Below are positions 1 to 10,516 of a stretch of 64,000 nucleotides of DNA, piece after piece. Source of the stretch: Costus lasius (taxonomy: Eukaryota > Streptophyta > Magnoliopsida > Zingiberales > Costaceae); NCBI GenBank assembly GCA_027563935.2, contig CM050448.1:63849843-63913842 (forward strand), in the 5' to 3' direction. The position numbers and the translations under genes were made by a program. Under the pieces are notes generated by a model. The model had not been told where the DNA came from and searched no databases. It worked only from the letters and a program-made list of their open reading frames with translations. The stretch's first letter is position 1. Each line of letters starts with the position of its first letter.

Positions 1-745
1 CAATTTAAACCCAGGCACGCAGGCCCCAGCACAGCACACAATAGGGCAACCCACATAAGACTAAATAGACAAGCATCATGGCATCAAATCATCTTGTGAT
101 CCAATCAAGAAATTAAATTTTGAAAAACCCCATGGCATCAATTTTAATTTCCTTACGAGCCCTACAACCTTACAATGGTCCATTGATAGGGATCCACTCA
201 TCCATCTAGTTAGATCCTTTGCCCTTGCATGCACCGAGTCCTAACTGACCCGAGTTGACCTAATGGTCAACCATGCATGCCCCAAGGGCTGAACTACCCC
301 ATGAGTTTTTGGCAAGCGGGTGTGACCCCGGGCCTAACTCAAGTGTGTTCAGTAGTTGTCTCAACCAGACCTCGCTACACGCCCTAGATGCAGTCAACCT
401 ATAGCCACCTTGTGCTTGCGCATAGGTGCCATTGGGTCAACCCATCTGAGCTGTCAGATGGTCTGATCAGACTTGGATCTAACCTAGTGGTGACTTCAAC
501 CCCATCAACCCATCTAAGGGTTTAATGTAGTGGCACCTTAGATCTAATTATGCGCGCAAGATGTAAGGTTTTAGAAAACATTTAGAACATGCGCAATGAT
601 ACAAACAAACAACATGCTTGCATATAACCCTTAGATCTAAGGGGGTCCTCTTCAAGGAGGAGCGCATACTTTAGGGGGTCCCCTTCAAGGGGGAGCGCAA
701 ACTTTATCAAAGCCATGATACAAGCGCAACTTAAAGCATGATATC

Positions 746-853
746 ATGCGCAACTTCATGAAAGCAAAATACATGCGCAACCTCATGAAAACAAGATACA
801 TGCGCAACCTCATGAAAACAAGATACATGCGCAACCTCATGAAAACAAAGCAT
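746..853. repeat. 27-bp minisatellite, four units, in A1 leader
   Basis: Four tandem copies begin near 746, 773, 800 and 827. Units 2-4 are almost identical and the first is slightly diverged. The unit contains 'atgcgcaacctcatgaaaac'. The length is a multiple of three, so short ORFs run through it on both strands, but these have no family resemblance and look like by-products of the repeat. The A3 leader lacks this array, so it arose in this copy or its recent lineage. Confidence 0.85.
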
Positions 854-929
854 GCTTCAAGTAAAAGTAAGCGCAACTTGAATGTATGGATCACAAATAA
901 GCAATCATATAGATCATATCAAGAGCCTA

Positions 930-941
930 GCTCTGATACCA
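930..941 (-). promoter_or_regulatory. Primer binding site, initiator tRNA-Met type (A1)
   Basis: The minus strand reads TGGTATCAGAGC, the complement of the 3' end of plant initiator tRNA-Met and the usual copia primer site. It lies three bases inside the 5' LTR end, exactly as in A3 and A4, and this fixes A1 as a minus-strand element. Confidence 0.9.
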
Positions 942-943
942 AT

Positions 944-2625
944 TGTAGGAACCCCTAATTATAGGGGAGAAACCCTAAACTTGCAATTCTAACAAGCTTT
1001 GCGGAAAAAGGGTTTCAAGATCGCATATGAATCTATAAGATCAACTTATGTTATGAAAAGGAATCATACCAACGCCATGGATTTGGAAGTCGGTTTGGAA
1101 GAAGAGATCAAACTAGGTCTCCTCCACAAGCCCACACACAAGATGAAGATGCTCACTTCCTTGAGATCTCTTGTGCTAGCAAGACCCTCAAGCCTTCTTG
1201 TCGAATGGAAGGGGATGATGAATCTCCTTGTTGCCGAGAGCTTCACTTGCCTAGCCTCTCCTTCTCGTCGTCAACCACACCTCAACGAAATTGTCCAAGG
1301 CGTTCAAGAGAAGAGCACAAACGCTTATGCGTTTAGGCGTTTTTGTGAAACCGGCCATGATGACTTTCCATAAATGGAAGCTCATCATGCCATGCGCTCA
1401 AGCCAACCTCAAACGCATTTGAGCATTGAACCATGCGTTCACAATTGTGAACCGGTTCAAGCTAAACCGTTTCAATCGACTTTGGTTCATGAACCAAACC
1501 GAAATGGCTCAAGCCATGTGGTCTAGACCATATTGAACCCCAAGGCTCATGATCTAACCGTTCATCACCTGATGCCCCTGATCTCTTCGATCTAGCATCA
1601 TCTCTCTCGATCCAAGCTTACCGATCTCAAGCCCTAATCAATCAAACATGATCAGGCTAGATCTCACTTACAATCAGAGATTAAATCCCCTTAAACTGAA
1701 CCCAAAGAATTCAGTCCACACGATCTGACTCAAGTAAGCCATATCATCATATTGTGCGACCCTGAGGGTTTCCTCTAAATGTCGGTAACGATAACTTACG
1801 TTATCACGATCAGTGAGGGGTATCTAGCAACACATCACTGTCTCCCGATATAAAGGAAAGAGTCTTCCAAGACTACTCCCAAACCAAGGCACAAGTGTGA
1901 CTCTATTCACAAGGCATACATTTATCCTTTGCCACTGGATGTTCTTATTGGACAAGCATGTCAAGCTTGTAACTCCAACACGATGAGCATGATTAGATCA
2001 GATGAACATAGTCATCTGGGTATGGCCATACACTTCCTCAATCATCTCATATAAAGGGGGCCCTTTAGAACATCACACTCCTTAAACAAGGATACGGCAA
2101 TCCTTTATCTATCACAAGTGCCCTAACCTGACTCAAGCTCACCATCCAAGATAGTCTATAATCATTATGTTTCAAATGATATTGAACTACCTCAAGACAA
2201 TGACAATCATCATTTAGAAACACAAGTGATCTCAAGTCAGAGGACATGTGCCACTTGCTGCTTACAAGGATCATTCACATTGTGACAAGCAATGGAATAT
2301 CCCAGTAGGGTCTGTCCAGTACATCCAATGTACCCATGAGTCTACATCTTATTCCATGCTCGAAGCATCCTATAAGATTAGCACTCATATTAGTCTCCAT
2401 CATATCAAGGCTGTCTCATGTTCACCAAGATATCTCGACTAAGGACATACAGCCTGTCAGCCTAGCTGAACAGCTTTGAGACATTATTCAGAAGCACACT
2501 CATTGCAGCAGACAAGGTAACAACCTGAATAATAACCATGCCTTTCATAAACATAAGAGTTTATTACATAATACTTTTACAATCCCAAAGGCCTCAAACA
2601 TTAGCCTTAAGGGCATACTCCAACA
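944..2625 (-). mobile_element. A1: 5' LTR of antisense copia element
   Basis: A 1682-bp LTR, TG...CA bounded when read on the minus strand (TGTTGGAGT at 2625 down to CCTACA at 944). It is clearly homologous to the LTRs of A2-A5 over its length, with short insertions and deletions. It holds the conserved 12-bp palindrome at 2020-2031. On its right it abuts gag codon 94 of A2 with no linker, so A1 inserted into A2. Bases 2626-2630 (ATAGC) should be the target-site duplication, with the other copy left of the window. The 124-codon plus-strand ORF at 999-1373 lies within this LTR and is not a gene. Confidence 0.9.
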
Positions 2626-5600
2626 ATAGCGAACCTCAAGATGCTGTATGCTGCACAGGCGAGGACAGAGCGCTACAATTTGACGAAGCTCTTCTTTCAG
2701 AGCAAACTGGCTGAAGGGAGCCCAGTGGGAGCTCACGTGCTCAAGATGATTGGGCACAAGGAAGCTCTGGAGAAACTGGGGCACACCATCAACCAGGAGC
2801 TTGCTGTGGATATTATTCTGCAGTCTCTCCCGCCTTCATTCGACGCGTTCATTATTAATTTTAATATGAACAAAATCGATTGTACTCCGGCAGAGCTGCT
2901 GAATATGCTCCTCACCACTGAGGAGACTCTGAAGGGTAAGCCTTCAACCTCTGTCTTGATGGTTCCTTCTAGGAACAAGAAGAAGGGGAAGAAGGGCAAG
3001 GCCCCTGTCAAGAGCTACAGCAAGGCTCTGAAGCAGAAGGTTAAGCGGTCCAAGGAATACAGGTGTTTCCACTGTGGCCAGCTCGGTCACTGGAAAAAGG
3101 ACTGTAAAGCGCTCCAAGGAGATAAGAGGGGAAGCTTCGCTTCTGGCTCAGGTATATTCGTGACTGAGGTCATGTTCTCTTCTTCTATATCATGGGTGTT
3201 GGACACTGCATGTGGAGTTCACATTTGTTCAAATGTACAGGAACTCAAGAGAAGAAGGCAGGTGGGACAGCATGAGGTGGACCTACGCGTTGGAAACGGG
3301 GCACGGGTTGCTGCTGTTGCTGTAGGAGACTATTTCATTTCTTTACCATCTGGACTTGTATTGGAACTAAACAATTGTTATTTTGTTCCCAGTATTACTA
3401 AAAATATTATCTCCATTCCTGCTCTTGTCAGGAAGGGATTTTCCTTTGAATGCAATATTTCAAAGTGTATTTTGTCTTTTGATAATATTGTTTATGCAAC
3501 TGGTTCAATTAACAATGGGTTATACATGTTGGACATGGAATGTTCTATACAGCAAATTGATATTAAGAAAGCCAAGTATGCTGATGACAGCACCTTGCTA
3601 TGGCATAGTCGTTTAGGCCATATTAACGAGAAACGCATTAAGCAGTTGCATGATCATGGACTGCTGGGATCATTCTCCTACAAGGAGATTGATACATGCA
3701 AGGCTTGTTTAATGGGTAAAATGACGAAGTCACCTTTTCTTCACAAAGGTCAAAGGACTTCAGGTTTACTTGACCTTATACACAGTGATGTGTGTGGGCC
3801 ATTTAGTAAACATGCCAGAGGTGGCTATCAGTACTTCATTACCTTTACTGATGATTTCAGTAGGTATGGGTATGTCTTTTTAATGAGACATAAAAGTGAA
3901 TCTTTTGACAAGTTCAAAGAGTTCAAAAATGAAGTACAGAATCAGCTAGGCCGAAATATCAAGGCACTTCGCTCAGATCGAGGTGGTGAATACCTAAGTC
4001 ATGCGTTTACTGACTATCTGAAGGAGTGTGGGATCATCTCACAGCTCACTCCGCCAGGAACACCGCAATGGAATGGTGTGTCCGAGAGGAGAAATAGAAC
4101 GTTACTTGATATGGTTCGTTCTATGATGAGTCAGGCTACTCTTCCATACTCCTTTTGGGGTTTTGCGCTGGAAACAGCTGCAAAGGTACTAAACCGAGTG
4201 CCATCCAAGGCAGTTTCAAAGACGCCATATGAGTTATGGTATGGGAAACAGCCAAGCTTGACCTTTATCAGGATCTGGGGCTGCGAGGCTTATGTCAAAA
4301 AGCTCGCCTCTGGGAAACTAGAGAGCAGATCTGACAAATGTATCTTTGTCGGTTACCCTAAGGAAACTAAGGGTTATTATTTCTACGATCCCAAAGAGAA
4401 CAAGGTTTTTGTTGCTCGGACGGCCATATTTCTTGAGAAGGAGTTTCTTCTGCAAGAGGCCAGTGGGAGAGAAATAAAGCTGGATGAGAATCCAGAGGAA
4501 GGACAAAGTAGTCAAGCACAGTTGGATGAGCCTGAGCCGGTAGAACAGGTTATTGAACAACCTGAGGCTCAGATATCACGGGAACCGCGAAGATCGGGAA
4601 GGATCCGTCGACAACCTGAGCGTTATGACGGAGTCTACATCATTGATAATGATGAACCCCTCACTTATGCGGATGCGGTCAGTGGACCGGAGTCAGCGAG
4701 ATGGCTTGAAGCTATGCGCGCCGAAATGGACTCCATGTCAGATAACCAAGTTTGGGATTTGGTTGATCCGCCTCTGGGAGTTATCCCTATAGGCTGTAAA
4801 TGGATCTTCAAGAAGAAGATTGACATGGATGGTAACGTAGTTACCTATAAAGGCAGGCTAGTTGCGAAAGGTTTCAAACAAATCTACGGGATAGATTATG
4901 ATGAAACTTTCTCACCTGTAGCCATGTTTAAGTCTATTCGGATTCTTTTCGCGATAGCTGCATACTATGATTATGAGATCTGGCAGATGGATGTGAAAAC
5001 AGCTTTCCTGAATGGAAATCTGGATGAGGATGTGTATATGACACAACCAGAAGGTTTCACTAATCCAGCAGATCGTCATAAGATATGCAAGTTAAAGAAG
5101 TCCATTTATGGACTTAAGCAAGCATCAAGAAGCTGGAATATTCGTTTTGATGAATCAGTTACTGAGTTTGGTTTCATCAAGAACGAGGATGACCCGTGTG
5201 TATATAAGAGGTTTAGTGGGAGCGTGATTACTTTTCTAGTCCTCTACGTCGATGACATCTTGATCATTGGAAATGACATTCCTGAAATGCATGCTGTGAA
5301 GGCATGGCTGAGGAAATGTTTCCAGATGAAAGATTTAGGAGAAGCAGCCTATGTGTTAGGTGTGAAGATCTACAGGGATAGATCTAAGAGGCTTCTCGGG
5401 CTGTGCCAGAGTACTTACATCGATAAGGTCCTGGAGAGATTTCATTTAGAGAATTCTAAACGAGGATATCTTCCAGTCAGACATGGTCTGAATCTTTCAA
5501 AGAGTCAGTGTCCACAAACACAGACTGAGAAAGATGAAATGGACAATACGCCTTATGCTTCGGCTATTGGATCCATTATGTATGCGATGTTGTGTACTCG

Positions 5601-6228
5601 CCCAGACGTCGCTTACGGGTTAAGCGTAACCAGTCGTTTCCAAAGTAATCCAGGTATGGCGCACTGGATTGCAGTCAAGAACATTTTAAAATATCTGCGG
5701 AGGACCAAAGATATGTTCTTGATATATGGTGGTCAGGAAGAACTCAGTATTGAAGGATATACTGACGCTTCGTTCCAGTCGGACCAGGATGATTTCCGAT
5801 CGCAATCAGGCTATGTTTTTAGCTTGAATGGAGGAGCAGTGGTGTGGAAGAGTTTCAAACAGTCAACTGTTGCTGATTCCACAACAGAAGCCGAGTATGT
5901 TGCAGCCTCGGAAGCATCCAAGGAGGCAGTGTGGATTCGTAAGTTCGTGAGAGAACTTGGTGTCGTTCCTTCAAGTGCAGATCCTTTGGTTATCTTCTGT
6001 GATAACACTGGAGCAATCGCACAAGCAAAGGAACCGCGGTCGCACCAGAAGTCCAAGCACATACAGAGACGGTTTCATTTGATCAGGGAGATCATAGATC
6101 GTGGCGAGATCAAAGTCTGCAAGGTTCATACAGATGACAATCTGGCAGACCCGCTTACCAAGCCTCTGGCGCAGCAGAAGCATGAGAAGCACTGTAATAA
6201 TATGGGTTTGAGATTTCTCAACCATTAG
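2626..6228 (+). CDS. A2: copia Gag-Pol polyprotein, 5'-truncated
   Basis: An open frame of 1200 codons with no internal stop. It starts at the equivalent of A3 codon 94 because A1 inserted there, so the gag N-terminus and start codon are missing. Numbering from 2626: gag zinc knuckle CFHCGQLGHWKKDC (147-160); aspartic protease with LDTAC at D193; integrase catalytic triad D388, D451, E487; reverse transcriptase YVDD (nucleotides 5245-5256); RNase H D1047, E1088, D1126 and D1175, the last in LADPLTK. The end is regular and is followed by a polypurine tract and 3' LTR. All catalytic residues I can place are present, so this copy decayed little before being split. It is the reference for judging the A3 C-terminus. 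Without a start it should not express. Confidence 0.93.
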   Translation: MANLKMLYAAQARTERYNLTKLFFQSKLAEGSPVGAHVLKMIGHKEALEKLGHTINQELAVDIILQSLPPSFDAFIINFNMNKIDCTPAELLNMLLTTEETLKGKPSTSVLMVPSRNKKKGKKGKAPVKSYSKALKQKVKRSKEYRCFHCGQLGHWKKDCKALQGDKRGSFASGSGIFVTEVMFSSSISWVLDTACGVHICSNVQELKRRRQVGQHEVDLRVGNGARVAAVAVGDYFISLPSGLVLELNNCYFVPSITKNIISIPALVRKGFSFECNISKCILSFDNIVYATGSINNGLYMLDMECSIQQIDIKKAKYADDSTLLWHSRLGHINEKRIKQLHDHGLLGSFSYKEIDTCKACLMGKMTKSPFLHKGQRTSGLLDLIHSDVCGPFSKHARGGYQYFITFTDDFSRYGYVFLMRHKSESFDKFKEFKNEVQNQLGRNIKALRSDRGGEYLSHAFTDYLKECGIISQLTPPGTPQWNGVSERRNRTLLDMVRSMMSQATLPYSFWGFALETAAKVLNRVPSKAVSKTPYELWYGKQPSLTFIRIWGCEAYVKKLASGKLESRSDKCIFVGYPKETKGYYFYDPKENKVFVARTAIFLEKEFLLQEASGREIKLDENPEEGQSSQAQLDEPEPVEQVIEQPEAQISREPRRSGRIRRQPERYDGVYIIDNDEPLTYADAVSGPESARWLEAMRAEMDSMSDNQVWDLVDPPLGVIPIGCKWIFKKKIDMDGNVVTYKGRLVAKGFKQIYGIDYDETFSPVAMFKSIRILFAIAAYYDYEIWQMDVKTAFLNGNLDEDVYMTQPEGFTNPADRHKICKLKKSIYGLKQASRSWNIRFDESVTEFGFIKNEDDPCVYKRFSGSVITFLVLYVDDILIIGNDIPEMHAVKAWLRKCFQMKDLGEAAYVLGVKIYRDRSKRLLGLCQSTYIDKVLERFHLENSKRGYLPVRHGLNLSKSQCPQTQTEKDEMDNTPYASAIGSIMYAMLCTRPDVAYGLSVTSRFQSNPGMAHWIAVKNILKYLRRTKDMFLIYGGQEELSIEGYTDASFQSDQDDFRSQSGYVFSLNGGAVVWKSFKQSTVADSTTEAEYVAASEASKEAVWIRKFVRELGVVPSSADPLVIFCDNTGAIAQAKEPRSHQKSKHIQRRFHLIREIIDRGEIKVCKVHTDDNLADPLTKPLAQQKHEKHCNNMGLRFLNH

Positions 6229-6237
6229 ATTAAGTGC

Positions 6238-6248
6238 AAGTGGGAGAT
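6238..6248 (+). promoter_or_regulatory. Polypurine tract of A2
   Basis: AAGTGGGAGAT lies immediately before the 3' LTR. The same string precedes the 3' LTR in A3 and, on the minus strand, in A5 and B1. It should prime plus-strand DNA synthesis. Confidence 0.85.
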
Positions 6249-7936
6249 TGTTGGGGTATGCCCTTAAGGCTAATGTTTGAGGCCTATGGGAAAGTATCTG
6301 TATCATGTAATAAACTGTTATGTTTATAAAGGCATGGTTATTATTCAGTTGTCTACATTGTCTGCTGCAATATATGTTCTTCTGAATAATGTCTCAAAGC
6401 TGTTCAGCTGGGCTGACATGCTATATGTCCTTAGTCGAGATATCTTGGTGAACATGAGACAGCCTTGATATGATTGAGACTAATATGTGTTCTAATCTTA
6501 TAGGATGCTTCGAGCATGGAATAAGATGTAGACTCATGGGTACATTGGATGTACTGGACAGACCCTACTAGGATGTTCAATTGTTTGTCACAATGTGAAT
6601 ATTCCTTGAATGAGACAAGTGGCACATTTCCTCTGACTTGAGATCACTTGTGTTTTCTAAATGATGATTGTCATTGTTTTGAGGTAGTTCAATATCATTT
6701 GAAACATAATGATTATAGACTATCTTGGATGGTGAGCTTGAGTCAGGTTAGGGCACTAGTGATAGACATAGGATTGCCGTCTCCTTGTTTAAGGAGTGTG
6801 ATGTTCTAAAGGGGCCCCCTGGATGAGATGATTGAGAAAAGAGTATGGCCATACCCAGGTGACAGTGTTCATCTGTTCTAATCATGCTCGTCATATTGGA
6901 GTTACAAGCTTGACACGCTTGTCCAATAAGAACATCCAGTGGCAAAGGACATATGTATGCCTAGTGAAGTTGATTCACACTTGTGCTGTTTTTGGGTGTA
7001 GTCTTGGAAGACTCTTTTCTTTATATCGGGAGACAGTGATGTGTTGCTAGATACCCCTCACTGATCGTGATGACGTGAGTTATCGTTACCGACATTTAAA
7101 GGAAACCCTTAGGGTCGCACAATTTGATGATATGGCTTACTTAAGTCAGATCGTGTGGACTGAATTGTTTAGGTTCAGTTTAAAGGGATTTAATCTCTGA
7201 TTGTAAGTGAGATCTGGTCTGATCATGTTTGATTGATTAGGGCTTGAGATCGGTAAGCTTCGATCGAGAGAATGGATGCTAGATCGGTCAGATCAGGAGC
7301 ATTAAGAGATCAACGGTCAGATCAAAAGCCTTATGGTTTAATTATGATTTGGGCTAGTTGCTTGGCTTGATTGGTTCTGAAATTGAACCAAAATGAACCG
7401 GCTCACTAAATGAGCGCATGGTTCAAGGGGAGAGGAGTTGACGACATGTTCACTTGGTGTGAACGTTGGGGCGATGAGTGATTACTATTTTTAGTAACCA
7501 TGATCTCCACTTGGAGAGCGCTCTCGTCCAAATAGAGTATGCTCTATTTTCGCCTCTACGATTTTTTCCCTCTCGCCCATATTCCTCTCGACACCTTGTG
7601 TGAGTGCGGCGACGCTTGAAGGATAGAGGAGGATTCGGCCAAGAGAGATCGAGATCTCATCATTCCCTTTCACTCGACAAGGACCTCTTGGAACCTTGCT
7701 AGCACAAGGAGCACCAAGGGAGATAGCGTCATCATCCTGTGTGTGACGACAAGGAGAAGATCTCATTTGATCTTTGCTTCCAAGGCGCCATCTTGAAATG
7801 GCCATGGTATGAATTCTTTTTCATATTTTAAAGTTGATCATAATACATACTATGCGATCTTAGAAACCCTCTTCCGCTGTTTTAAATCCCTTACTTGCGC
7901 CTATTAGGGTTTCCTTCCCTCTTTAGGGGACTTTCA
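6249..7936 (+). mobile_element. A2: 3' LTR
   Basis: A 1688-bp LTR beginning TGTTGGGGT and ending ACTTTCA. It holds the conserved palindrome at 6843-6854. The following five bases, GCTAC (7937-7941), should be the target-site duplication; the matching copy lies left of the window. The flanking DNA is the internal region of G1. Confidence 0.9.
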
Positions 7937-8747
7937 GCTACCCCATCGCCGCCGTGCAAGACGGCTGGACAAACATCCACCGCTTGCGCCGACGAGCTCC
8001 TGAGGGCGCGTCGAGCATCAGTTCGCCATCAGATTTCACCAGGAAGCTTCCGACATCACTAGAAATCTTCACAGCTACCTGTGGTGAGCTTTCGATGCAC
8101 GGTCGAAGCCCTCGCAACAGCCGCCAGTATCGACGGTGGCGTCGCCGCCGTCGACACACCAAAACCTATCTAAAACGAAACGGAACTTCACCAAAACTTA
8201 AATGAAGCATGCTTACCTTGCTACGAAGCTGTATCGTAGCCCAGAATAGAGATATTGTTGTTGCTGGCTGCACAGAAGGCGAAAACAACTGCAACTCCGG
8301 CGATCTCCTTCAAGCTTTGATTTATCCCTCCTAGCGACGCGTTGCGGCTCGAAGAGTCTCAAGGTTAAACGACGGACTAGGGCGAACAGAAGCCCCCCTA
8401 AATAGACGAGAAGCGCATCCAAAAATAGCAAAGCTGCAGTACTTGGTCATTGTTCGCATCAAGCTGAATGTGCTCCATCTGATTTTCTCCTTCTAGATGG
8501 TTCATGACTTCTTTCTTCAGGATTTGATTTTGCTTCCTTCTTGTCCTGAAGGTGCGCTCGATCTCTGGATCAATGTCAAAGAATGTACTTGCCCTAGAAC
8601 TTCTTTGCATAAAATGATCAGTCAAAATTATAAAGTTCTAAGACAGCAAGTAACTAAAGAGAAAAAGAAAATAACAGTGCAGTAAAGAAAAACTAACCTA
8701 AAACCTAGTCTACCAATTCTCAAAAATATACTAATATCAACCGTTGT
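7937..8747 (-). mobile_element. G1: Athila-type leader and gag start, partial
   Basis: This is the internal part of a minus-strand gypsy element, between the primer site at 8765-8748 and the A2 insertion. A gag N-terminus can be read at 8610-8430. The GC-rich left part (about 7942-8400) matches nothing else in the window and has no Gag-like reading frame. It contains a splice-donor-like CAAGGTAAGC on the minus strand near 8219-8210. It may be foreign sequence captured by or inserted in the element. Confidence 0.65.
8430..8610 (-). pseudogene. G1: gag N-terminal fragment
   Basis: The minus-strand frame from the ATG at 8610 contains DIDPEIERTFRTRRKQ, which resembles the 'PEIERT' start typical of Athila/Tat Gag proteins. 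It lies at the expected place, about 140 nt after the primer site. After about 50 residues the resemblance ends and the rest of Gag is absent. Gag would have formed the particle coat. The family assignment rests on this short motif plus the tRNA-Asp primer site. Confidence 0.6.
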
Positions 8748-8765
8748 TCCCCGGCAATGGCACCA
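8748..8765 (-). promoter_or_regulatory. Primer binding site, tRNA-Asp type (G1)
   Basis: The minus strand reads TGGTGCCATTGCCGGGGA. This is the usual Athila primer site complementary to plant tRNA-Asp, with two transitions from the standard form. It is separated from the LTR end by about six bases and sets G1 on the minus strand. Confidence 0.85.
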
Positions 8766-8771
8766 AAAACT

Positions 8772-10217
8772 TGACACGTCCCACAAGTGCACGGTTATGT
8801 CACAGTAATATAAAAGATGTCGAATCCCATAGGGAACAAGGTTGAGTACAAGAAAATCCGAGTCCTAATAGCTACGACGGCAAGCACTAAATATGAGAGA
8901 GAAATTGGGACTTTGGTTTCCACCACGATGACTACTTTAATCGCACAAGGCAGATGTCGGTTATTTGGATTATTGATTTTCACAAGGAATCTAACCCTAA
9001 GGTATAAGGTGCCCTCTTTCGAGTGCACACCCTGGTGTTCGACTTAGATCGATCTCTGACTCTCGTAGTGGATCGTTCTAAGACTAACCCAATGAGTTCT
9101 ATGGCAGATTATAAAACCCTTAAGCGAAGACCAAGCACTCTCGTGTCCAGGTCTCGCAAGTTTTACTAAGGGATTCCACCCTTACGATCCTTCTCTTGAT
9201 ATGAATCGTAACAGCTAACACGTCAAAGTACTCGGCCAAGGTAAGATCATGAAATAAACACTTCAAAGTAAAATATGCTCACAACACAATCCAAATAATA
9301 GAATAAAGATAAAGTTTGCGATTAAATTTGTCAACGGGTTTCAACCAAGCCCCGAAATAAGGTTTATGCTACAATTGTCATTGAAACGCTCAAAAATCTC
9401 TCTTTTAACATAGGAAGATCACAAGGAAGAGTTTCTAAGGGATAGGAGAGGATAAACTGAAGCAAATCTGCAAGAATCGTGATGCTCCGATGATCCAATC
9501 TCTGAAAATTGCCTTGAACTCGTGTTGTCGCCTTGTTCTTCCGCCCCCGCCATTTCGTCATGTGATTCCTTGATAATTAGGGTAATAAAAATTAGGGCTT
9601 TTATGTCCTATGTGTTTGCCTTTCAAAGAGCTTTCCATAGACACCTTACTTGCCAAATTCAGACTCCAAACGGGTGAGAAATCATGGAAAAACCGAGTAA
9701 GACTCGGACTCTCGCATGCCTGGGTCAGAATCACGGGTGAACCCCGCTAGGTTCACCTGACCATGATTCATTCTGTGAGGTCTTGCGAAAGAAGTGCGGT
9801 GAACCTTGCCGGGTTCACATGGCCGTGCTTTGCTCTGGACTATTTTCGGTCGAAAGCAATTCTGACGAACCCCGTTGGGGTTCACCCGACCATGAAGCTG
9901 TCTGTGACTTCTGCTGGCTGGCGGCTGGGATGGTGAACCCCTTGGGGTTCACCTGGTCGTATTTTTTAGGCTAACTCCATTTAAGCTCAAATTCGACGTG
10001 TAACCTTGTCTTCACATAAGAAATCATCCCATAACCTCAGAATCTCCAAAATACGTCGAAAAAGGGTGTTTTTACTTGAAATTCCATAAAAGTACCAAAA
10101 AGTGAAGATTCTGAAGATATGAAAGAAATAAGCCTATAAAGAGTATAAAAGTATCAAAATAAGCCTAGATTTAGCATGAAATGACCCTCAAAATTACTAT
10201 CAAAATGCAAGGCATCA
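8772..10217 (-). mobile_element. G1: Athila-type 5' LTR
   Basis: A 1446-bp LTR on the minus strand, starting TGATGCC at 10217 and ending at the GACACGTCCCACAAG region shared with other Athila LTRs here. U3 contains four large palindromes (9736-9953), then a TATA-like TAAAA near 9600. The right flank CAGGT (10218-10222) is the expected target repeat. The LTR interrupts the B1 LTR. Confidence 0.85.
9736..9953 (-). repeat. Four spaced GGTGAACC/GGTTCACC palindromes in G1 U3
   Basis: Palindromes lie at 9736-9757, 9798-9818, 9863-9886 and 9932-9953. Each is an inverted pair of GGTGAACC-like arms (the third has GACGAACC on the left) around a short G/C-rich centre. Start-to-start spacing is 62-69 bp, and each is followed by a CCATG/CCGTG-like tail. 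The array lies upstream of the TATA-like box in the LTR sense. Confidence 0.85.
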
Positions 10218-10516
10218 CAGGTCTGTCCAACATATCTACCTTAATATACCGCCTGCGTTAAGCACCTCGTGCTAACCAACGCAAAAACTAGTCGCAACGA
10301 CACCATAGCTGTCCCTTATCCTTTATGGTACTTGACTAGGGACAAAACAATGAGACTAGATATAACCTATCTCTTAGGGACATTGTCATGTAAACATACA
10401 TATGCGCAGATGCAAAGTAAACCATGACAATGACAATGCCACGATATCTATGTATATATCAAGAATTTAGTACATATGTCTATACCAACAATAGGTTGGA
10501 GGGCATAATACTAACA
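10218..10516 (-). mobile_element. B1: start of 3' LTR, truncated by G1
   Basis: The first 299 bp of a copia B-type LTR read on the minus strand (TGTTAGTATTATG at 10516). The sequence near 10218-10240 matches the region near 30960-30980 of the B3 LTR. The rest should lie beyond G1, left of the window. Confidence 0.75.

Larger units (their letters stand above)
1..943 (-). mobile_element. A1: 5' leader of antisense copia element, partial
   Basis: Read on the minus strand, this continues from the primer site at 941-930 into the untranslated leader. Bases 1-250 match the reverse complement of the A3 leader around 19500-19745, including the 'ggcctgcgagcctgg' neighbourhood. No gag start is reached before the left edge of the window, so the coding part of A1 must lie outside. 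The leader differs from A3 by a 27-bp minisatellite (746-853) and by a doubled G-rich motif (637-705). It forms one unit with the LTR at 944-2625. Confidence 0.85.

Noticed and set aside
685..958. Overlapping repetitive ORFs on both strands
   Set aside because: They are produced by the 27-bp minisatellite, whose length is a multiple of three.
999..1373. 124-codon plus-strand ORF
   Set aside because: It lies wholly within the antisense A1 LTR. Other A LTR copies do not keep the frame, and no domain is visible.
2733..3011. Minus-strand ORF inside the A2 gag, repeated at 21131-21409
   Set aside because: It is a shadow frame of the conserved gag-pol coding strand.
9736..9953. Regularly spaced palindromes resembling a CRISPR array
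   Set aside because: They lie in a plant LTR, units vary, spacers are related in sequence, there are only four units, and no cas genes are present.
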